A DNA stretch of 47,366 bases from Hydrogeniiclostridium mannosilyticum (GTDB taxonomy: Bacteria; Bacillota; Clostridia; Oscillospirales; Acutalibacteraceae). Position numbers and translations under genes: made by a program. This document shows, in pieces, positions 1 to 8,592 of this stretch (positions within the stretch are counted from its first letter, which is position 1; each line of letters opens with the position of its first letter). The stretch is from contig NZ_QLYR01000013.1 of the NCBI RefSeq assembly GCF_003268275.1, forward strand, positions 1 through 47,366, given 5' to 3'. The notes under the pieces were generated by a model that ran no database searches, was not told the DNA's origin, and worked only from the letters and a program-made list of their open reading frames with translations.

Positions 1-73
1 GATACAGGAGTACATCAAACGTCAGTTGGACGAGGACAAAGCCGGGGAACAACTGACGATGGGGAACGTCTAA
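1..73 (+). CDS. C-terminal tail of an unrecognised protein (5' truncated by window edge)
   Basis: Reading from base 2, an open frame runs 23 codons to a TAA at 71-73. The peptide is highly charged, with the order QEYIKRQLDEDKAGEQLTMG near its end. I do not recognise the family. Charged tails like this are common at the end of conjugative or mobilisable element proteins of Clostridia, and a strong terminator follows about 100 bases later, but the function is not supported. The gene starts left of the window. Confidence 0.5.
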   Translation, partial: IQEYIKRQLDEDKAGEQLTMGNV

Positions 74-178
74 ACCCGTTTACGGGTAGCAAGTAACAAT
101 CTCTCGCAATTGGCAGACCGTACTTACGCGACGTGACGCGTCCGGCTAGTATCAGAGGGCTTTGCCCGTCTATGAAGA

Positions 179-206
179 ACCCCCGGCTTTGCCGGGGGGG
201 TCCTAT
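179..206 (+). terminator. Rho-independent terminator
   Basis: A GC-rich hairpin with arms CCCCCGGC and GCCGGGGG around a TTT loop, followed by a short T-containing stretch. It probably ends the transcript of the truncated gene at the left edge. Bases 74-178 hold a small inverted repeat (ACCCGTTTACGGGT at about 75-88) and no gene. Confidence 0.6.
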
Positions 207-314
207 TCATCGGGCATTATAAAAAGTTTAAGCTGGAAAGCTATGCGGTATATCTATTAACAAAAGCTTAATGCTTACACGCAGAGCTTTATCACCCTCT
301 AATTCTATTCGAGC

Positions 315-320
315 TATAAT
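315..320 (+). promoter_or_regulatory. Possible -10 box for the nhaC-like gene
   Basis: A perfect TATAAT lies 34 bases before the start codon of the antiporter gene. No good -35 box is seen at 17 bases upstream, so the call is weak. Between the terminator at 206 and this box I see no gene. Confidence 0.3.
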
Positions 321-353
321 GAAGGCAGATTTTCATAGAACAGAGGGATCAAT

Positions 354-1721
354 ATGGAATATGGCATCTTAACCTTGATTCCAATAGTTGTTGTAATTGG
401 GATGTCATTAATCACAAAAAGAATTTTGGAATCACTCATTGTTGGAACTTTTATTACTTATATCATTGTTGATGGATTTGACTTTGCTTCAGGGTGGATG
501 GATGCCTTCTTTCGGGTGGCGTCAAACAAAGATCACCAGTGGGTTATATTAGTGTGTGCTTTGTTTGGAAGCCTGATTGCATTGCTGGGCGCTTCTCATG
601 GGACTCTTGGCTTTTCAAAGCTGCTTGGCAAACTCTGCCGGGGGCAAAAATCTACAATGTTTGTAACATGGATTATGGGTGTTCTAATTTTTGTAGATGA
701 CTATCTAAATATCATGACACTAAGTACGTGTATGAGAAAGCTTACAGATAAACGCAAAGTTCCTCGAGAAGCTCTTTCTTATGTTATTGATTCTACGGGT
801 GCGCCTGTCTGTGCGCTCCTCCCGTTTTCTACATGGGCAGTGTTCTTTGCAGGCATATTTTATGCAGAAGCCGGGATTCCCGAATTGGGTTATGGCAGCG
901 CCATTGAAACCTTTTACCATATCATCCCATTTATTTTTTATGCGATTGCAGCAGTTGTAATGGTTCCCCTGTTCGGGTTTGGGCTGATTCCCAAATGGGG
1001 AAAAATGCGAAAAGCCTATGAGAGAGCAAAGGAAACAGGAAAAGTATATTCCCCAGAAAGTGCCAGCCTGAATTTGGACGAAGAAGATGCTGACGGCATT
1101 CATGTAAAAGGAAACGTTTGGGATTTTATTTTGCCTATTAGCGTTCTGATTACATTGACCATTATAATTGGAGAACTGTTTTTAGCTTTGATTGCATCAA
1201 TAGCAGTCTGTTTCCTTCTGTATATCCCGCGCAAAAAGATGACAATTTCTCATTTTTGCGATTTAGCTATGCATGGCTTCTGCAATATGATTCCAACCGT
1301 CGCTATTATCTTTTTTGTGTTTGTGATGCAGGAAGGCATGAGTGATATTGGAATTGCAGATTATGTCATCCATAGTGTACAGCCGCTTATTAATGCGCAA
1401 TTACTGCCTGTTATTACTTTTCTTCTTGTTGCCGTACTGAATTTTAGCACAGGCAGCGCATGGGGAATACCAGCAATTGTTAGTCCTATTATTATTCCTT
1501 TAGCTTTTTCCATTGGAGCAAATCCTCTGCTCATTATGGGAGCGATCGTTTCAGGGGCCACATTGGGAAGCCATGCTTGCTTTTATTCTGACGCAACGGT
1601 CTTAACGTCCAGCTGCTGCAAAATGAACAATATGGATCATGCGCTTTCGCAGCTTCCCTATGCGATGTGCGCCACAGGGCTCGCGGTAGTAGGTTATTTA
1701 GTATGCGGTTTTCTAATGTAA
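354..1721 (+). CDS. NhaC-family Na+/H+ antiporter-like membrane transporter
   Basis: A 455-aa polytopic membrane protein with about 11-12 hydrophobic segments over its whole length. The region around residues 108-160 (LIFVDDYLNIMTLSTCMR, then an STGAP/PFSTWAVF stretch) is the pattern of the NhaC/ion-transporter superfamily, as is the C-terminal NFSTGSAWGIPAIV and GATLGSHACFYSDA. NhaC proteins exchange cytoplasmic Na+ for external H+ at the membrane; relatives also carry organic anions, so the substrate is not certain. The ATG is preceded by AGAGGGA at a proper distance. The stop lies only about 20 bases before the ATG of the macro-domain gene, so the two are probably co-transcribed. Confidence 0.75.
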   Translation: MEYGILTLIPIVVVIGMSLITKRILESLIVGTFITYIIVDGFDFASGWMDAFFRVASNKDHQWVILVCALFGSLIALLGASHGTLGFSKLLGKLCRGQKSTMFVTWIMGVLIFVDDYLNIMTLSTCMRKLTDKRKVPREALSYVIDSTGAPVCALLPFSTWAVFFAGIFYAEAGIPELGYGSAIETFYHIIPFIFYAIAAVVMVPLFGFGLIPKWGKMRKAYERAKETGKVYSPESASLNLDEEDADGIHVKGNVWDFILPISVLITLTIIIGELFLALIASIAVCFLLYIPRKKMTISHFCDLAMHGFCNMIPTVAIIFFVFVMQEGMSDIGIADYVIHSVQPLINAQLLPVITFLLVAVLNFSTGSAWGIPAIVSPIIIPLAFSIGANPLLIMGAIVSGATLGSHACFYSDATVLTSSCCKMNNMDHALSQLPYAMCATGLAVVGYLVCGFLM

Positions 1722-1740
1722 ACTTGTGGAGGGATTTTAT

Positions 1741-2244
1741 ATGCAGATTATACTTGGCGATATTACAAAAATAAAAGCAGATGCCATTGTCAATGCCGCC
1801 TCTACTGATTTAATGCCACATCCGGGGATATGTGGCGCTATTTATGCAGCAGCAGATGGTAAATTGCTTAAAATGGCTTGTAAAAGGATTGGGTATTGCA
1901 AGATCGGTCATGCGGTAGCAACCCCTTCTTGTGGGCTTGACACAAAATACATCATTCATGTTGCCGGAGCTGGGTGGTACGGAGGAGAAAAAAGAGAAAG
2001 AATCTTAATGGCACAATGCTATTTTAATGCATTACAGAAAGCTTGGCTGATTGGGTGTAAAAGTATTGCGGTACCGTTAATTTTTTCCGGAGATTGCCAT
2101 ATTCCCCGTGCAGAATCAATTTCTATTGCGCAACAAGCAATACGAAATTTTGAAGAAAGGCATCCGGAAATGCAAGTCACCCTTGTTTTATACCGGAAGG
2201 GCATTTATGAAATGGCATTGCATATTTTGAAAGATTATAAATAA
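1741..2244 (+). CDS. Macro-domain (ADP-ribose-binding) protein
   Basis: A single macro domain of 167 aa. The N-terminal GDITKIKADAIVNAAS is the hallmark of the fold (the Asp and Asn contact ADP-ribose). The glycine loop is unusual: PHPGICGAIYAAAD in place of the common GGGVDGAIH. The second glycine-rich stretch is IFSGDCHIPRAE near residues 116-127. Family members bind or hydrolyse ADP-ribose, O-acetyl-ADP-ribose or ADP-ribosylated protein. I chose ATG 1741 over the in-frame GTG at 1726 because GTGGAGGG forms the ribosome binding site. It follows the NhaC-like gene closely, so the two form a likely operon; the functional link between them is unknown. Confidence 0.85.
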   Translation: MQIILGDITKIKADAIVNAASTDLMPHPGICGAIYAAADGKLLKMACKRIGYCKIGHAVATPSCGLDTKYIIHVAGAGWYGGEKRERILMAQCYFNALQKAWLIGCKSIAVPLIFSGDCHIPRAESISIAQQAIRNFEERHPEMQVTLVLYRKGIYEMALHILKDYK

Positions 2245-2249
2245 GGCCT

Positions 2250-2285
2250 GAAAGCGTTTGACCTAATGAAGGCAGGCGCTTTCTT
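2250..2285 (+). terminator. Terminator after the nhaC/macro operon
   Basis: Arms GAAAGCG and CGCTTTC, with an inner CCT/AGG pairing, followed by TT. It separates the antiporter/macro unit from the kdp operon. The run of Ts is short. Confidence 0.5.
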
Positions 2286-2380
2286 AATGCAATCTTTATC
2301 TGATATAAAAAATGCTAAGACCAATTTCACAGTAAAACTGCTACAATATTTTGTGTAAAACTAAAGAGGAGGGTACCGTT

Positions 2381-2479
2381 ATGATGGATTTTATCATGAT
2401 AGCAATTTTGGCGGGCTGTATAGGACTCGTTTTTTTGTTAATCAGCTGGTGCCAAAAGCAAGTAGATCGAAATGAATAA
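2381..2479 (+). CDS. Small single-span membrane peptide at head of kdp operon
   Basis: A 32-codon frame with a strong ribosome binding site (AGGAGGG, 7 bases before ATG). It encodes one transmembrane segment (IMIAILAGCIGLVFLLISW) followed by a polar CQKQVDRNE tail. It precedes kdpF by 12 bases. From memory, the Clostridium acetobutylicum kdp locus was described with two tiny genes (kdpZ, kdpY) before kdpA; position and size match, but I have not compared sequences. A role in stabilising or modulating the Kdp complex is inference. Confidence 0.7.
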   Translation: MMDFIMIAILAGCIGLVFLLISWCQKQVDRNE

Positions 2480-2491
2480 GGAGGAAAGAAC

Positions 2492-2569
2492 ATGATTGTT
2501 CTTGGAATTATAGTTTTACTGCTGGGTGGATATTTAGTTTATGCATTGGTACACCCGGAAAAATTTTAA
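2492..2569 (+). CDS. kdpF: KdpF, small subunit of the K+-transporting ATPase
   Basis: A 25-aa hydrophobic peptide (MIVLGIIVLLLGGYLVYAL then VHPEKF) with the classical KdpF layout: one membrane span ending in a short HPEKF-type tail. The site AGGAGGAAA precedes the ATG. KdpF stabilises the KdpFABC complex in the membrane. It lies directly before kdpA, as in other kdp operons. Confidence 0.9.
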   Translation: MIVLGIIVLLLGGYLVYALVHPEKF

Positions 2570-2590
2570 AACCAGCAGGAGGAATTTATC

Positions 2591-4369
2591 ATGCTACAAA
2601 TTATATTGACCATTATCCTTTATCTGATAATGGTAATTCCGGTAGGCATTTATGTTTATCATATTGCAGCCGGAAAACATACTTTTGCCGATCCGGTTTT
2701 TGACCGTGTAGACGGCGCCATCTATAAGATCACCGGTGTTAAGCCTCAAAAAGGAATGAACTGGAAAAAATACGCTTTGGCGCTGCTTGCAACAAATGGC
2801 GTAATGATTCTTCTTGGATACATCATTCTGCGAATTCAGAGCATTGCCCTTTTTAATCCCAACGGAATCGGAAGCATGGAAGAGTCCCTTTCCTTCAACA
2901 CAATTATCAGCTTCATGACCAATACCAACCTTCAGCACTATTCCGGTGAGTCTGGGTTGTCTTACTTATCCCAGATGTTGGTCATTACATTTATGATGTT
3001 CGTTTCCGCAGCAAGTGGTTATGCAGCTTGTGTTGCCTTTGTCCGTGGCCTGGCCGGAAAAAATAAAGACAATGTGGGAAACTTTTTTGCTGACCTTGTT
3101 CGTATTACAACAAGAGTTTTACTCCCCTTTTCGATTGTAGGCGGCTTACTGTTGGTTTGGCAGGGTGTTCCGCAGAATTTTTCCGGAAATATTGTGGTAG
3201 ATACCATTGAAGGCGCGAAACAGATTATTGCAACGGGCCCTGTCGCAGCATTGGAAATTATTAAACACTTAGGAACCAACGGCGGCGGTTTTTTGGGTGC
3301 GAACTCCAGCACACCTATTGAAAATCCAACGATAATTTCTAATCTTATTGAACTTTATTCCATGATGCTTCTGCCCGGCGCGTGCGTTATCACTTTTGGC
3401 AAAATGGTGCGCGATCGTAAGCGTGAAATGGCACAGGCAAAGTCTGGCCTGGATGAAGAGCAGGCGTTTGAGTCTAAGAGCAAGCTCCGCAAGAGTTTAA
3501 CTGTGTGGATGTATGGCCGTGAAGGACGCACTATTTTTGCTGCTATGGGTATTATTTTTGTCATCGGCCTGAGCGTTTGCTTCTGGGCTGAGAGCCAAGG
3601 CAACCCTGCGCTTTCGGATGCTGGCTTAAGTCAATCCATGGGTAGCATGGAAGGTAAGGAAGTACGGTTTGGCATTGCACAGTCGGCAATGTTTACAACG
3701 ACGACAACTTCCTTTACAACCGGTACTGTCAATAATATGCATGATACGCTAACCCCGCTGGGCGGGATGATCCCGCTGCTTCACATGATGCTCAACGTTG
3801 TGTTTGGCGGTAAGGGCGTCGGACTCATGAACATGATTATGTATGCGATTTTGGCGGTATTTATCTGCGGCCTGATGATTGGCCGAACACCAGAATATCT
3901 GGGCAAAAAAATTGAAGGCCGTGAAATGAAATTAACGGCCCTGTGCATTATTATTCATCCGCTGTTAATTCTGGCATTCTCAGCTTTGGCTGTTGGAACA
4001 CAGGCCGGGCTAGAAGGCATTACAAATCCAAGCTTCCATGGGCTCTCCCAAGTACTTTATGAGTATGCTTCTTCTGCTGCAAACAATGGTTCTGGATTTG
4101 AGGGCTTGGCTGACAATACGATGTTCTGGAACATTACAGCGGGACTCGCTATGTTCTTCGGACGCTATCTTTCCATTGTCATTCAGCTGGCAATCGCAGG
4201 GTCTTTGATGAAAAAACGGTTTGTCAACGAATCTGTCGGCACCCTGCATACCGACACGTTCAGCTTTGCTGTGATTCTGGTGTTTGTTGTGTACATCTTT
4301 GCAGCATTGACGTTTTTCCCAGTACTTGCACTTGGCCCCATTGCTGAGCATTTAACCCTTTGGGCATAA
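2591..4369 (+). CDS. kdpA: KdpA, K+-binding channel subunit of Kdp ATPase
   Basis: A 592-aa membrane protein of the expected length or slightly longer. The four pore-loop regions are visible: TNTNLQHYSGESGLSY near residue 110, GTNGGGFLGANSSTPIENP near 230, TTTTTSFTTGTVNNMHDTLTPLGG near 370 and ANNGSGFEGLADNTMFWN near 500. KdpA forms the selectivity filter through which K+ enters the high-affinity KdpFABC pump. A GCAGGAGGAATT site precedes the ATG at 2591. It is followed by kdpB after 12 bases. Confidence 0.97.
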   Translation: MLQIILTIILYLIMVIPVGIYVYHIAAGKHTFADPVFDRVDGAIYKITGVKPQKGMNWKKYALALLATNGVMILLGYIILRIQSIALFNPNGIGSMEESLSFNTIISFMTNTNLQHYSGESGLSYLSQMLVITFMMFVSAASGYAACVAFVRGLAGKNKDNVGNFFADLVRITTRVLLPFSIVGGLLLVWQGVPQNFSGNIVVDTIEGAKQIIATGPVAALEIIKHLGTNGGGFLGANSSTPIENPTIISNLIELYSMMLLPGACVITFGKMVRDRKREMAQAKSGLDEEQAFESKSKLRKSLTVWMYGREGRTIFAAMGIIFVIGLSVCFWAESQGNPALSDAGLSQSMGSMEGKEVRFGIAQSAMFTTTTTSFTTGTVNNMHDTLTPLGGMIPLLHMMLNVVFGGKGVGLMNMIMYAILAVFICGLMIGRTPEYLGKKIEGREMKLTALCIIIHPLLILAFSALAVGTQAGLEGITNPSFHGLSQVLYEYASSAANNGSGFEGLADNTMFWNITAGLAMFFGRYLSIVIQLAIAGSLMKKRFVNESVGTLHTDTFSFAVILVFVVYIFAALTFFPVLALGPIAEHLTLWA

Positions 4370-4381
4370 GGAGGAACTTTT

Positions 4382-6442
4382 ATGAGCAAAAAAAATCAGA
4401 AGCTGATTACGCCTGAGATATTTCGTCAAGCGATTATCGGTTCCTTTACAAAATTAAATCCCTTGTACATGATGAAAAATCCCGTTATGTTCGTCGTGGA
4501 GGTTGGCTGTTTCATCACCCTGATTCTTTCCTTTTTCCCTGGATTGTTTGGTGATATCAGCGATGGCACAAACCTGAGAATTTATAATATTATCGTCTGC
4601 ATAGTGTTATTTATTACCGTTTTGTTTGCAAATTTTGCTGAATCTGTTGCAGAGGGCCGCGGCAAGGCGCAGGCAGCGAGCCTCAAAAAAACACAGAAGG
4701 ATACGAAAGCCCGCTTGCTTATGGAAGACGGGACAGAAAAGGTTGTTCTTTCCAGCGAGCTGAAAAAAGGCGATGTTGTTATGGTTTCCGCCGGTGAAAT
4801 TATTCCCGGTGACGGCGAAGTCATTGAAGGCATTGCTTCTGTGGATGAATCTGCCATCACTGGCGAATCTGCTCCAGTTGTTCGTGAGTCTGGCGGCGAC
4901 TTCTGCTCTGTTACTGGCGGTACTACGATTGTGTCTGACTGGTTGAAAATCCGCATTACCTCCGAAGCAGGCAATAGCTTTCTTGACCGAATGATTGCAT
5001 TGGTGGAAGGCGCTTCCCGTAAGAAGACCCCGAATGAAATTGCGCTGAGCACGCTGCTGGTATCTCTGACCATCATCTTTCTGATTGTAATCGTAACCCT
5101 GTATCCCATTGGCATTTATTCCGGTGTGCAGCTGCAAACCTCCACGCTAATCGCCTTGGCTGTCTGCTTGATTCCTACCACCATCGGCGGCTTGCTTTCT
5201 GCGATTGGTATTGCCGGTATGGATCGTGTTACTCGTTTTAATGTCATCGCTATGTCTGGTAAAGCTGTAGAAGCTTGCGGTGATGTGGATACCATGATTC
5301 TTGATAAAACCGGTACGATCACCTATGGGAACCGTCTTGCAGCTGATTTCTTCCCCGTAGGCGGCGCAAACCGCAGCGACCTCATTCGGTGTGCAGCTTT
5401 GACCAGTTTGCATGACGAAACACCCGAAGGTAAATCTACCTTAGAGCTTGCCCGCCGTTTGGGCGATAACAGCGAGGAGACTGCCGGTTCGGAATTTATT
5501 GAATTTACTGCCCAAACTCGAATGAGCGGCGTCGATCTTCCGGATGGGACGAAAGTCCGCAAGGGCGCGGCAGACGCAATCGAGCAGTATGTGAAGGCGC
5601 TTGGCGGGATAATTCCTGAAGATCTCCATGAGCAGGTTAATAAGATTTCCAGCTTAGGCGGCACGCCGCTTACTGTCTGTGAAGATGATCGGATTTTAGG
5701 CGTCATCTATCTGAAAGATACTGTAAAACCCGGCATGGTAGAACGCTTTGAGCGTTTGCGCGCAATTGGTATTAAAACCATTATGTGTACCGGCGACAAT
5801 CCGCTGACCGCTGCCACCATTGCTAAAGAAGCTGGTGTTGACGGATTTATCGCAGAATGTAAGCCTGAAGATAAAATCGATGTAATTAAGAAAGAACAAT
5901 CTGAAGGCAAGATTGTAGCCATGACAGGCGACGGAACCAACGATGCTCCTGCTTTGGCGCAAGCAAATGTCGGCTTGGCTATGAACAGCGGTACTACTGC
6001 CGCCAAGGAAGCCGCCAATATGGTTGATCTGGATTCTGATCCAACCAAGATTTTGGAGGTTGTGGAAATCGGCAAACAGCTTCTTATCACACGAGGAAGC
6101 CTTACCACATTTTCTATTGCAAACGATATTGCAAAATATTTCGCAATTATTCCTGCGATGTTTATGATGGCGATTCCTCAGCTGAAAATTTTAAACATCA
6201 TGAGCCTTGCAACACCATACAGTGCTATTTTGTCCGCACTAATCTTTAACGCTATTATCATTCCATGCCTAATCCCTCTGGCTACGAAGGGCGTTAAATA
6301 CCGTCCTATGTCTTCTGGAAAGATGCTGGCAAGAAATATGCTTATTTACGGTTTGGGCGGCGTGGTTACTCCTTTTATCGGAATTAAAATTATCGATATG
6401 ATCATAGCTCCTCTGCTGTCTTTAATTGGTCTTGGGCTTTAA
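4382..6442 (+). CDS. kdpB: KdpB, catalytic P-type ATPase subunit of Kdp
   Basis: A 686-aa P-type ATPase. Visible motifs in order: [12 protein letters not shown] (actuator, including the TGES serine that can be inhibited by phosphorylation in E. coli KdpB), [13 protein letters not shown] (phosphorylated Asp), KGAAD nucleotide-binding segment, and [21 protein letters not shown] (hinge). Several membrane segments flank these. It hydrolyses ATP to drive K+ uptake together with KdpA. The ATG follows AAGGAGG. It belongs to the kdp operon, with 17 bases to kdpC. Confidence 0.97.
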   Translation: MSKKNQKLITPEIFRQAIIGSFTKLNPLYMMKNPVMFVVEVGCFITLILSFFPGLFGDISDGTNLRIYNIIVCIVLFITVLFANFAESVAEGRGKAQAASLKKTQKDTKARLLMEDGTEKVVLSSELKKGDVVMVSAGEIIPGDGEVIEGIASVDESAITGESAPVVRESGGDFCSVTGGTTIVSDWLKIRITSEAGNSFLDRMIALVEGASRKKTPNEIALSTLLVSLTIIFLIVIVTLYPIGIYSGVQLQTSTLIALAVCLIPTTIGGLLSAIGIAGMDRVTRFNVIAMSGKAVEACGDVDTMILDKTGTITYGNRLAADFFPVGGANRSDLIRCAALTSLHDETPEGKSTLELARRLGDNSEETAGSEFIEFTAQTRMSGVDLPDGTKVRKGAADAIEQYVKALGGIIPEDLHEQVNKISSLGGTPLTVCEDDRILGVIYLKDTVKPGMVERFERLRAIGIKTIMCTGDNPLTAATIAKEAGVDGFIAECKPEDKIDVIKKEQSEGKIVAMTGDGTNDAPALAQANVGLAMNSGTTAAKEAANMVDLDSDPTKILEVVEIGKQLLITRGSLTTFSIANDIAKYFAIIPAMFMMAIPQLKILNIMSLATPYSAILSALIFNAIIIPCLIPLATKGVKYRPMSSGKMLARNMLIYGLGGVVTPFIGIKIIDMIIAPLLSLIGLGL

Positions 6443-6459
6443 GAAAGGATGCTTGTACT

Positions 6460-7113
6460 ATGAAAGAATCAGTGAAAAACTTATTGCACGGTACACGTCA
6501 AGCAGTTACAGTCACAATTGTTTTAATGCTGATTTGCGGACTCTTGTTCCCGTGCTTGTTAACGGGGTTATCCGCCTTGATTTTCCCAAATCAAGCGGGG
6601 GGAAACCTCATTACCGTAAATGGCCAAACAGTTGGCTCAAAATATGTGGGGCAGGAATTTACGGAGGATTACTATATGTGGAGCCGCCCGTCTGCTTATC
6701 ACTATAACGTCTACATTGAGGGTGAGGATGGGAAACAGTATTATCCGGACGGAACAGAGTTCCCGGGGATCGGATCTGGCTCCAATAACTATGCTCCCTC
6801 CAATCCTGCACTGACAGAACGTGTAGAAGCGGATATTGAGGCGTTTTTGGAAAAGAACCCCGAAGTAAAGCGGGAAGATATTCCTACTGACTTGTTAACT
6901 GCTTCTGGTTCTGGCTTGGATCCGCATATTTCTCCTGAATCCGCTGAAGTTCAGATTCCCAGAATTGCAGAAGCCTCTGGGTTGGGTGAAGAAGCAGTTC
7001 GCAATATTGTCAAAAACAATACAAACGGCAAGGTCCTGGGGATCTTTGGTGAAGAAACAGTCAATGTATTGATGGTCAACATTGAGATTGCTCAAAACAT
7101 GGGCCTCATATAA
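6460..7113 (+). CDS. kdpC: KdpC subunit of Kdp ATPase
   Basis: A 217-aa protein with one N-terminal membrane span (residues about 14-40) and an extracytoplasmic/periplasm-type domain. The signature GSKYVGQEFTEDYYMWSRPSAY and the C-terminal DPHISPESAEVQIPRIAEASG are typical of KdpC. It is somewhat longer than the usual 190 aa because of an insert near residues 80-110. KdpC stabilises the KdpA-KdpB assembly. The start follows AAGAAAGGA. No kdpD or kdpE follows; the next gene, 19 bases on, is unrecognised. Confidence 0.95.
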   Translation: MKESVKNLLHGTRQAVTVTIVLMLICGLLFPCLLTGLSALIFPNQAGGNLITVNGQTVGSKYVGQEFTEDYYMWSRPSAYHYNVYIEGEDGKQYYPDGTEFPGIGSGSNNYAPSNPALTERVEADIEAFLEKNPEVKREDIPTDLLTASGSGLDPHISPESAEVQIPRIAEASGLGEEAVRNIVKNNTNGKVLGIFGEETVNVLMVNIEIAQNMGLI

Positions 7114-7132
7114 CGGGAAGGAGAGAATTGCT

Positions 7133-8023
7133 ATGATGGAGATGCATTCCTTTTTAAAAGCCAAACAAAAGGAAATTCCATCTCCAAATGGTGAAGAAAA
7201 GCCATCCGCACGGGGATTGTTTGAGTTTTTATATGAAATAAGTGAATGGATTCAAGCAATTCCTTCAGCATATCGACATGAAAACGAAGAAACCAGTACA
7301 ATTTATGTTTGGTTTAATGATATTGCTGTTGCGGAAGACGATTTTTGGCAGGTGTTTGGAGAATATCTTGTCCTTCTTCGTGCAAGATGGAAAATCGATA
7401 TCTTTGGCACAGCAGGAATGTCACAAGAGACAGTATGGCTAGCATTACAGGAAGAAAACAGCCATATTTATGCGGTTCAAAAGACGCTCTCAGGCCATCC
7501 GGCCGATACAATAGAATCGCTGTGCTTGAGAATCCAATGCCTTTCCTCTGAGCAATCAAAAATTCTGTATGCATTGGTTGGTGCGACAAATTGGAAAAAC
7601 GGCACGGTAGCCTTAGACTGGAAATATAGTTCGTTTCTGTTAGAAGAAAACCTTGCACAGCCAACACAAAACAGTTGTTTTTGCTATGGCGGTGTCTTTG
7701 AGGAGATGGATCTTGAAGATACGCTGCAAACGCTTACTTTTCAGCAGAAAATTATTCTTTGGACTGGGTTTCTAAAAAACGGACTCGATTATGCAGAGTT
7801 TGAATGGCTCTATAATGCTATTTCTAAAAATGTTGTATCGAACAGAGTTGAATGGGAGCTTTCGTTGCATACCGCTATGCAGAATTTGAAATACACTGTA
7901 CAAGTATCGCCAAATGACTTTGAAATGCATGACGGACATGGATGCCGGCGTTATTTTAGTTTTAACAGTACAAGTTATGCAGAACGTGCCTTTCTTAAAA
8001 TATTATTTCCATTAAATACTTGA
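7133..8023 (+). CDS. Unrecognised 296-aa protein, last gene of kdp operon
   Basis: I do not recognise the family. The protein is soluble, with no signal peptide or membrane span, rich in aromatic residues, with helical stretches (LFEFLYEISEWIQ near residue 25, an aromatic WFNDIAVAEDDFWQVFGEYL near 62-81). ATG 7133 is chosen because GGGAAGGAG lies 9 bases upstream and an earlier in-frame start would sit inside kdpC. It is 19 bases behind kdpC, ahead of a strong terminator, so it is co-transcribed with the pump. The C. acetobutylicum operon was described with an extra gene (kdpX) in this position; homology to it is untested. A regulatory or accessory role for Kdp is inference from position only. 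Confidence 0.8.
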   Translation: MMEMHSFLKAKQKEIPSPNGEEKPSARGLFEFLYEISEWIQAIPSAYRHENEETSTIYVWFNDIAVAEDDFWQVFGEYLVLLRARWKIDIFGTAGMSQETVWLALQEENSHIYAVQKTLSGHPADTIESLCLRIQCLSSEQSKILYALVGATNWKNGTVALDWKYSSFLLEENLAQPTQNSCFCYGGVFEEMDLEDTLQTLTFQQKIILWTGFLKNGLDYAEFEWLYNAISKNVVSNRVEWELSLHTAMQNLKYTVQVSPNDFEMHDGHGCRRYFSFNSTSYAERAFLKILFPLNT

Positions 8024-8074
8024 ACGCAAGACGGTCTACGGTTATAGGAACTGCAGGCCGTCTTGCGTATTTTT
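8024..8074 (+). terminator. Strong terminator of the kdp operon
   Basis: Perfect 11-base arms ACGCAAGACGG and CCGTCTTGCGT with a loop of about 23 bases, followed by ATTTTT. It begins directly behind the stop codon of the 296-aa gene. Confidence 0.9.
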
Positions 8075-8198
8075 GAGGACTTCGCCCATCTATCTATGAA
8101 ACTGCTGGAAACCTCTGCAGCTCTGTGGGTGGGGAAAAGGACGCAAACCCGCATGAATACTAAAAAAATGGAGTGACATCTTTTTTATCACCCAATCA

Positions 8199-8227
8199 TG
8201 GGTTTGTGCTATAAAAAAGATACCCTG
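8199..8227. repeat. Direct repeat copy 1 (29 bases)
   Basis: Differs from the copy at 8300-8328 at 4 of 29 positions. Each begins TGGGTTT and ends AAAAAAGATACCCT, and the GGGT/ACCC ends can pair. Confidence 0.6.
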
Positions 8228-8255
8228 CTATAAACACGAGTGAACAGGCAAAATA

Positions 8256-8294
8256 AAAAACTGAGCCCGGAACGCGAAGCGCGCCCAGGCTCAG
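8256..8294 (-). terminator. Terminator-like hairpin on the minus strand
   Basis: Read on the minus strand, CTGAGCC ... GGCTCAG forms a stem with a GC-rich inner part and is followed by TTTTTTATTTT. No minus-strand gene lies in front of it, so either an unseen minus-strand RNA or a leftover element end is possible. Confidence 0.5.
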
Positions 8295-8299
8295 CCTAG

Positions 8300-8328
8300 T
8301 GGGTTTACGCTACAAAAAAGATACCCTC
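8300..8328. repeat. Direct repeat copy 2 (29 bases)
   Basis: Partner of the repeat at 8199-8227, 25 of 29 bases identical. The terminator-like minus-strand hairpin lies between the two copies. Confidence 0.6.
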
Positions 8329-8530
8329 TGAAAATGAGAATTCCGGGTTCGGATTTGATCTTTTTTCATTTTTACATCGTGATTTTTCGAGTTTTACTTC
8401 TGGGTGTCCCGTTTTGGTAAAAGAGGACGATCCTGAAAAAACGGCTTAAATGCTGGATTTATGACATGAAAAAAGAGGCTAAATTTGGGTTGTCTCATTT
8501 TTGAGTTCCAAATTTCGACCTCTATTCATC

Positions 8531-8558
8531 TTGACTTTCCGAAAAAAAACAGTACAAT
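8531..8558 (+). promoter_or_regulatory. Promoter of the csoR-like gene
   Basis: TTGACT at 8531-8536 and TACAAT at 8553-8558 with a 16-base spacer, 34 bases before the start codon. The operator at 8564-8581 covers the expected transcription start. Confidence 0.75.
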
Positions 8559-8563
8559 ATACA

Positions 8564-8581
8564 TATACCCCCAATAGTATA
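8564..8581. promoter_or_regulatory. Putative CsoR-type operator (autoregulation)
   Basis: Inverted repeat TATAC ... GTATA around a C-rich centre (TATACCCCCAATAGTATA). It matches the two sites in front of the downstream ATPase gene and the AT-flanked GC-rich palindromes that CsoR-family repressors bind. Confidence 0.7.
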
Positions 8582-8592
8582 GGAGTGTTGAA

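Larger units (their letters stand above)
8075..8530. other. Gene-free stretch with hairpins and repeats
   Basis: No coding frame is supported. The stretch contains a copy of the CCGCATGAATAC motif (8149-8160), two 29-base near-identical direct repeats (8199-8227 and 8300-8328), a hairpin that looks like a terminator on the minus strand (8261-8294) and an imperfect hairpin around 8473-8522 (arms ending in AAATTT). It resembles accumulated mobile-element debris. Confidence 0.5.

Noticed and set aside
74-178. Possible attachment site of the element at the left edge
   Set aside because: No direct repeat of this stretch was found elsewhere in the window, so the end of an element cannot be placed.
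8199-8328. Reading the two 29-base repeats as a minimal CRISPR array
   Set aside because: Only two imperfect copies, 72 bases between them, and that spacer is a terminator hairpin; no cas gene is near.
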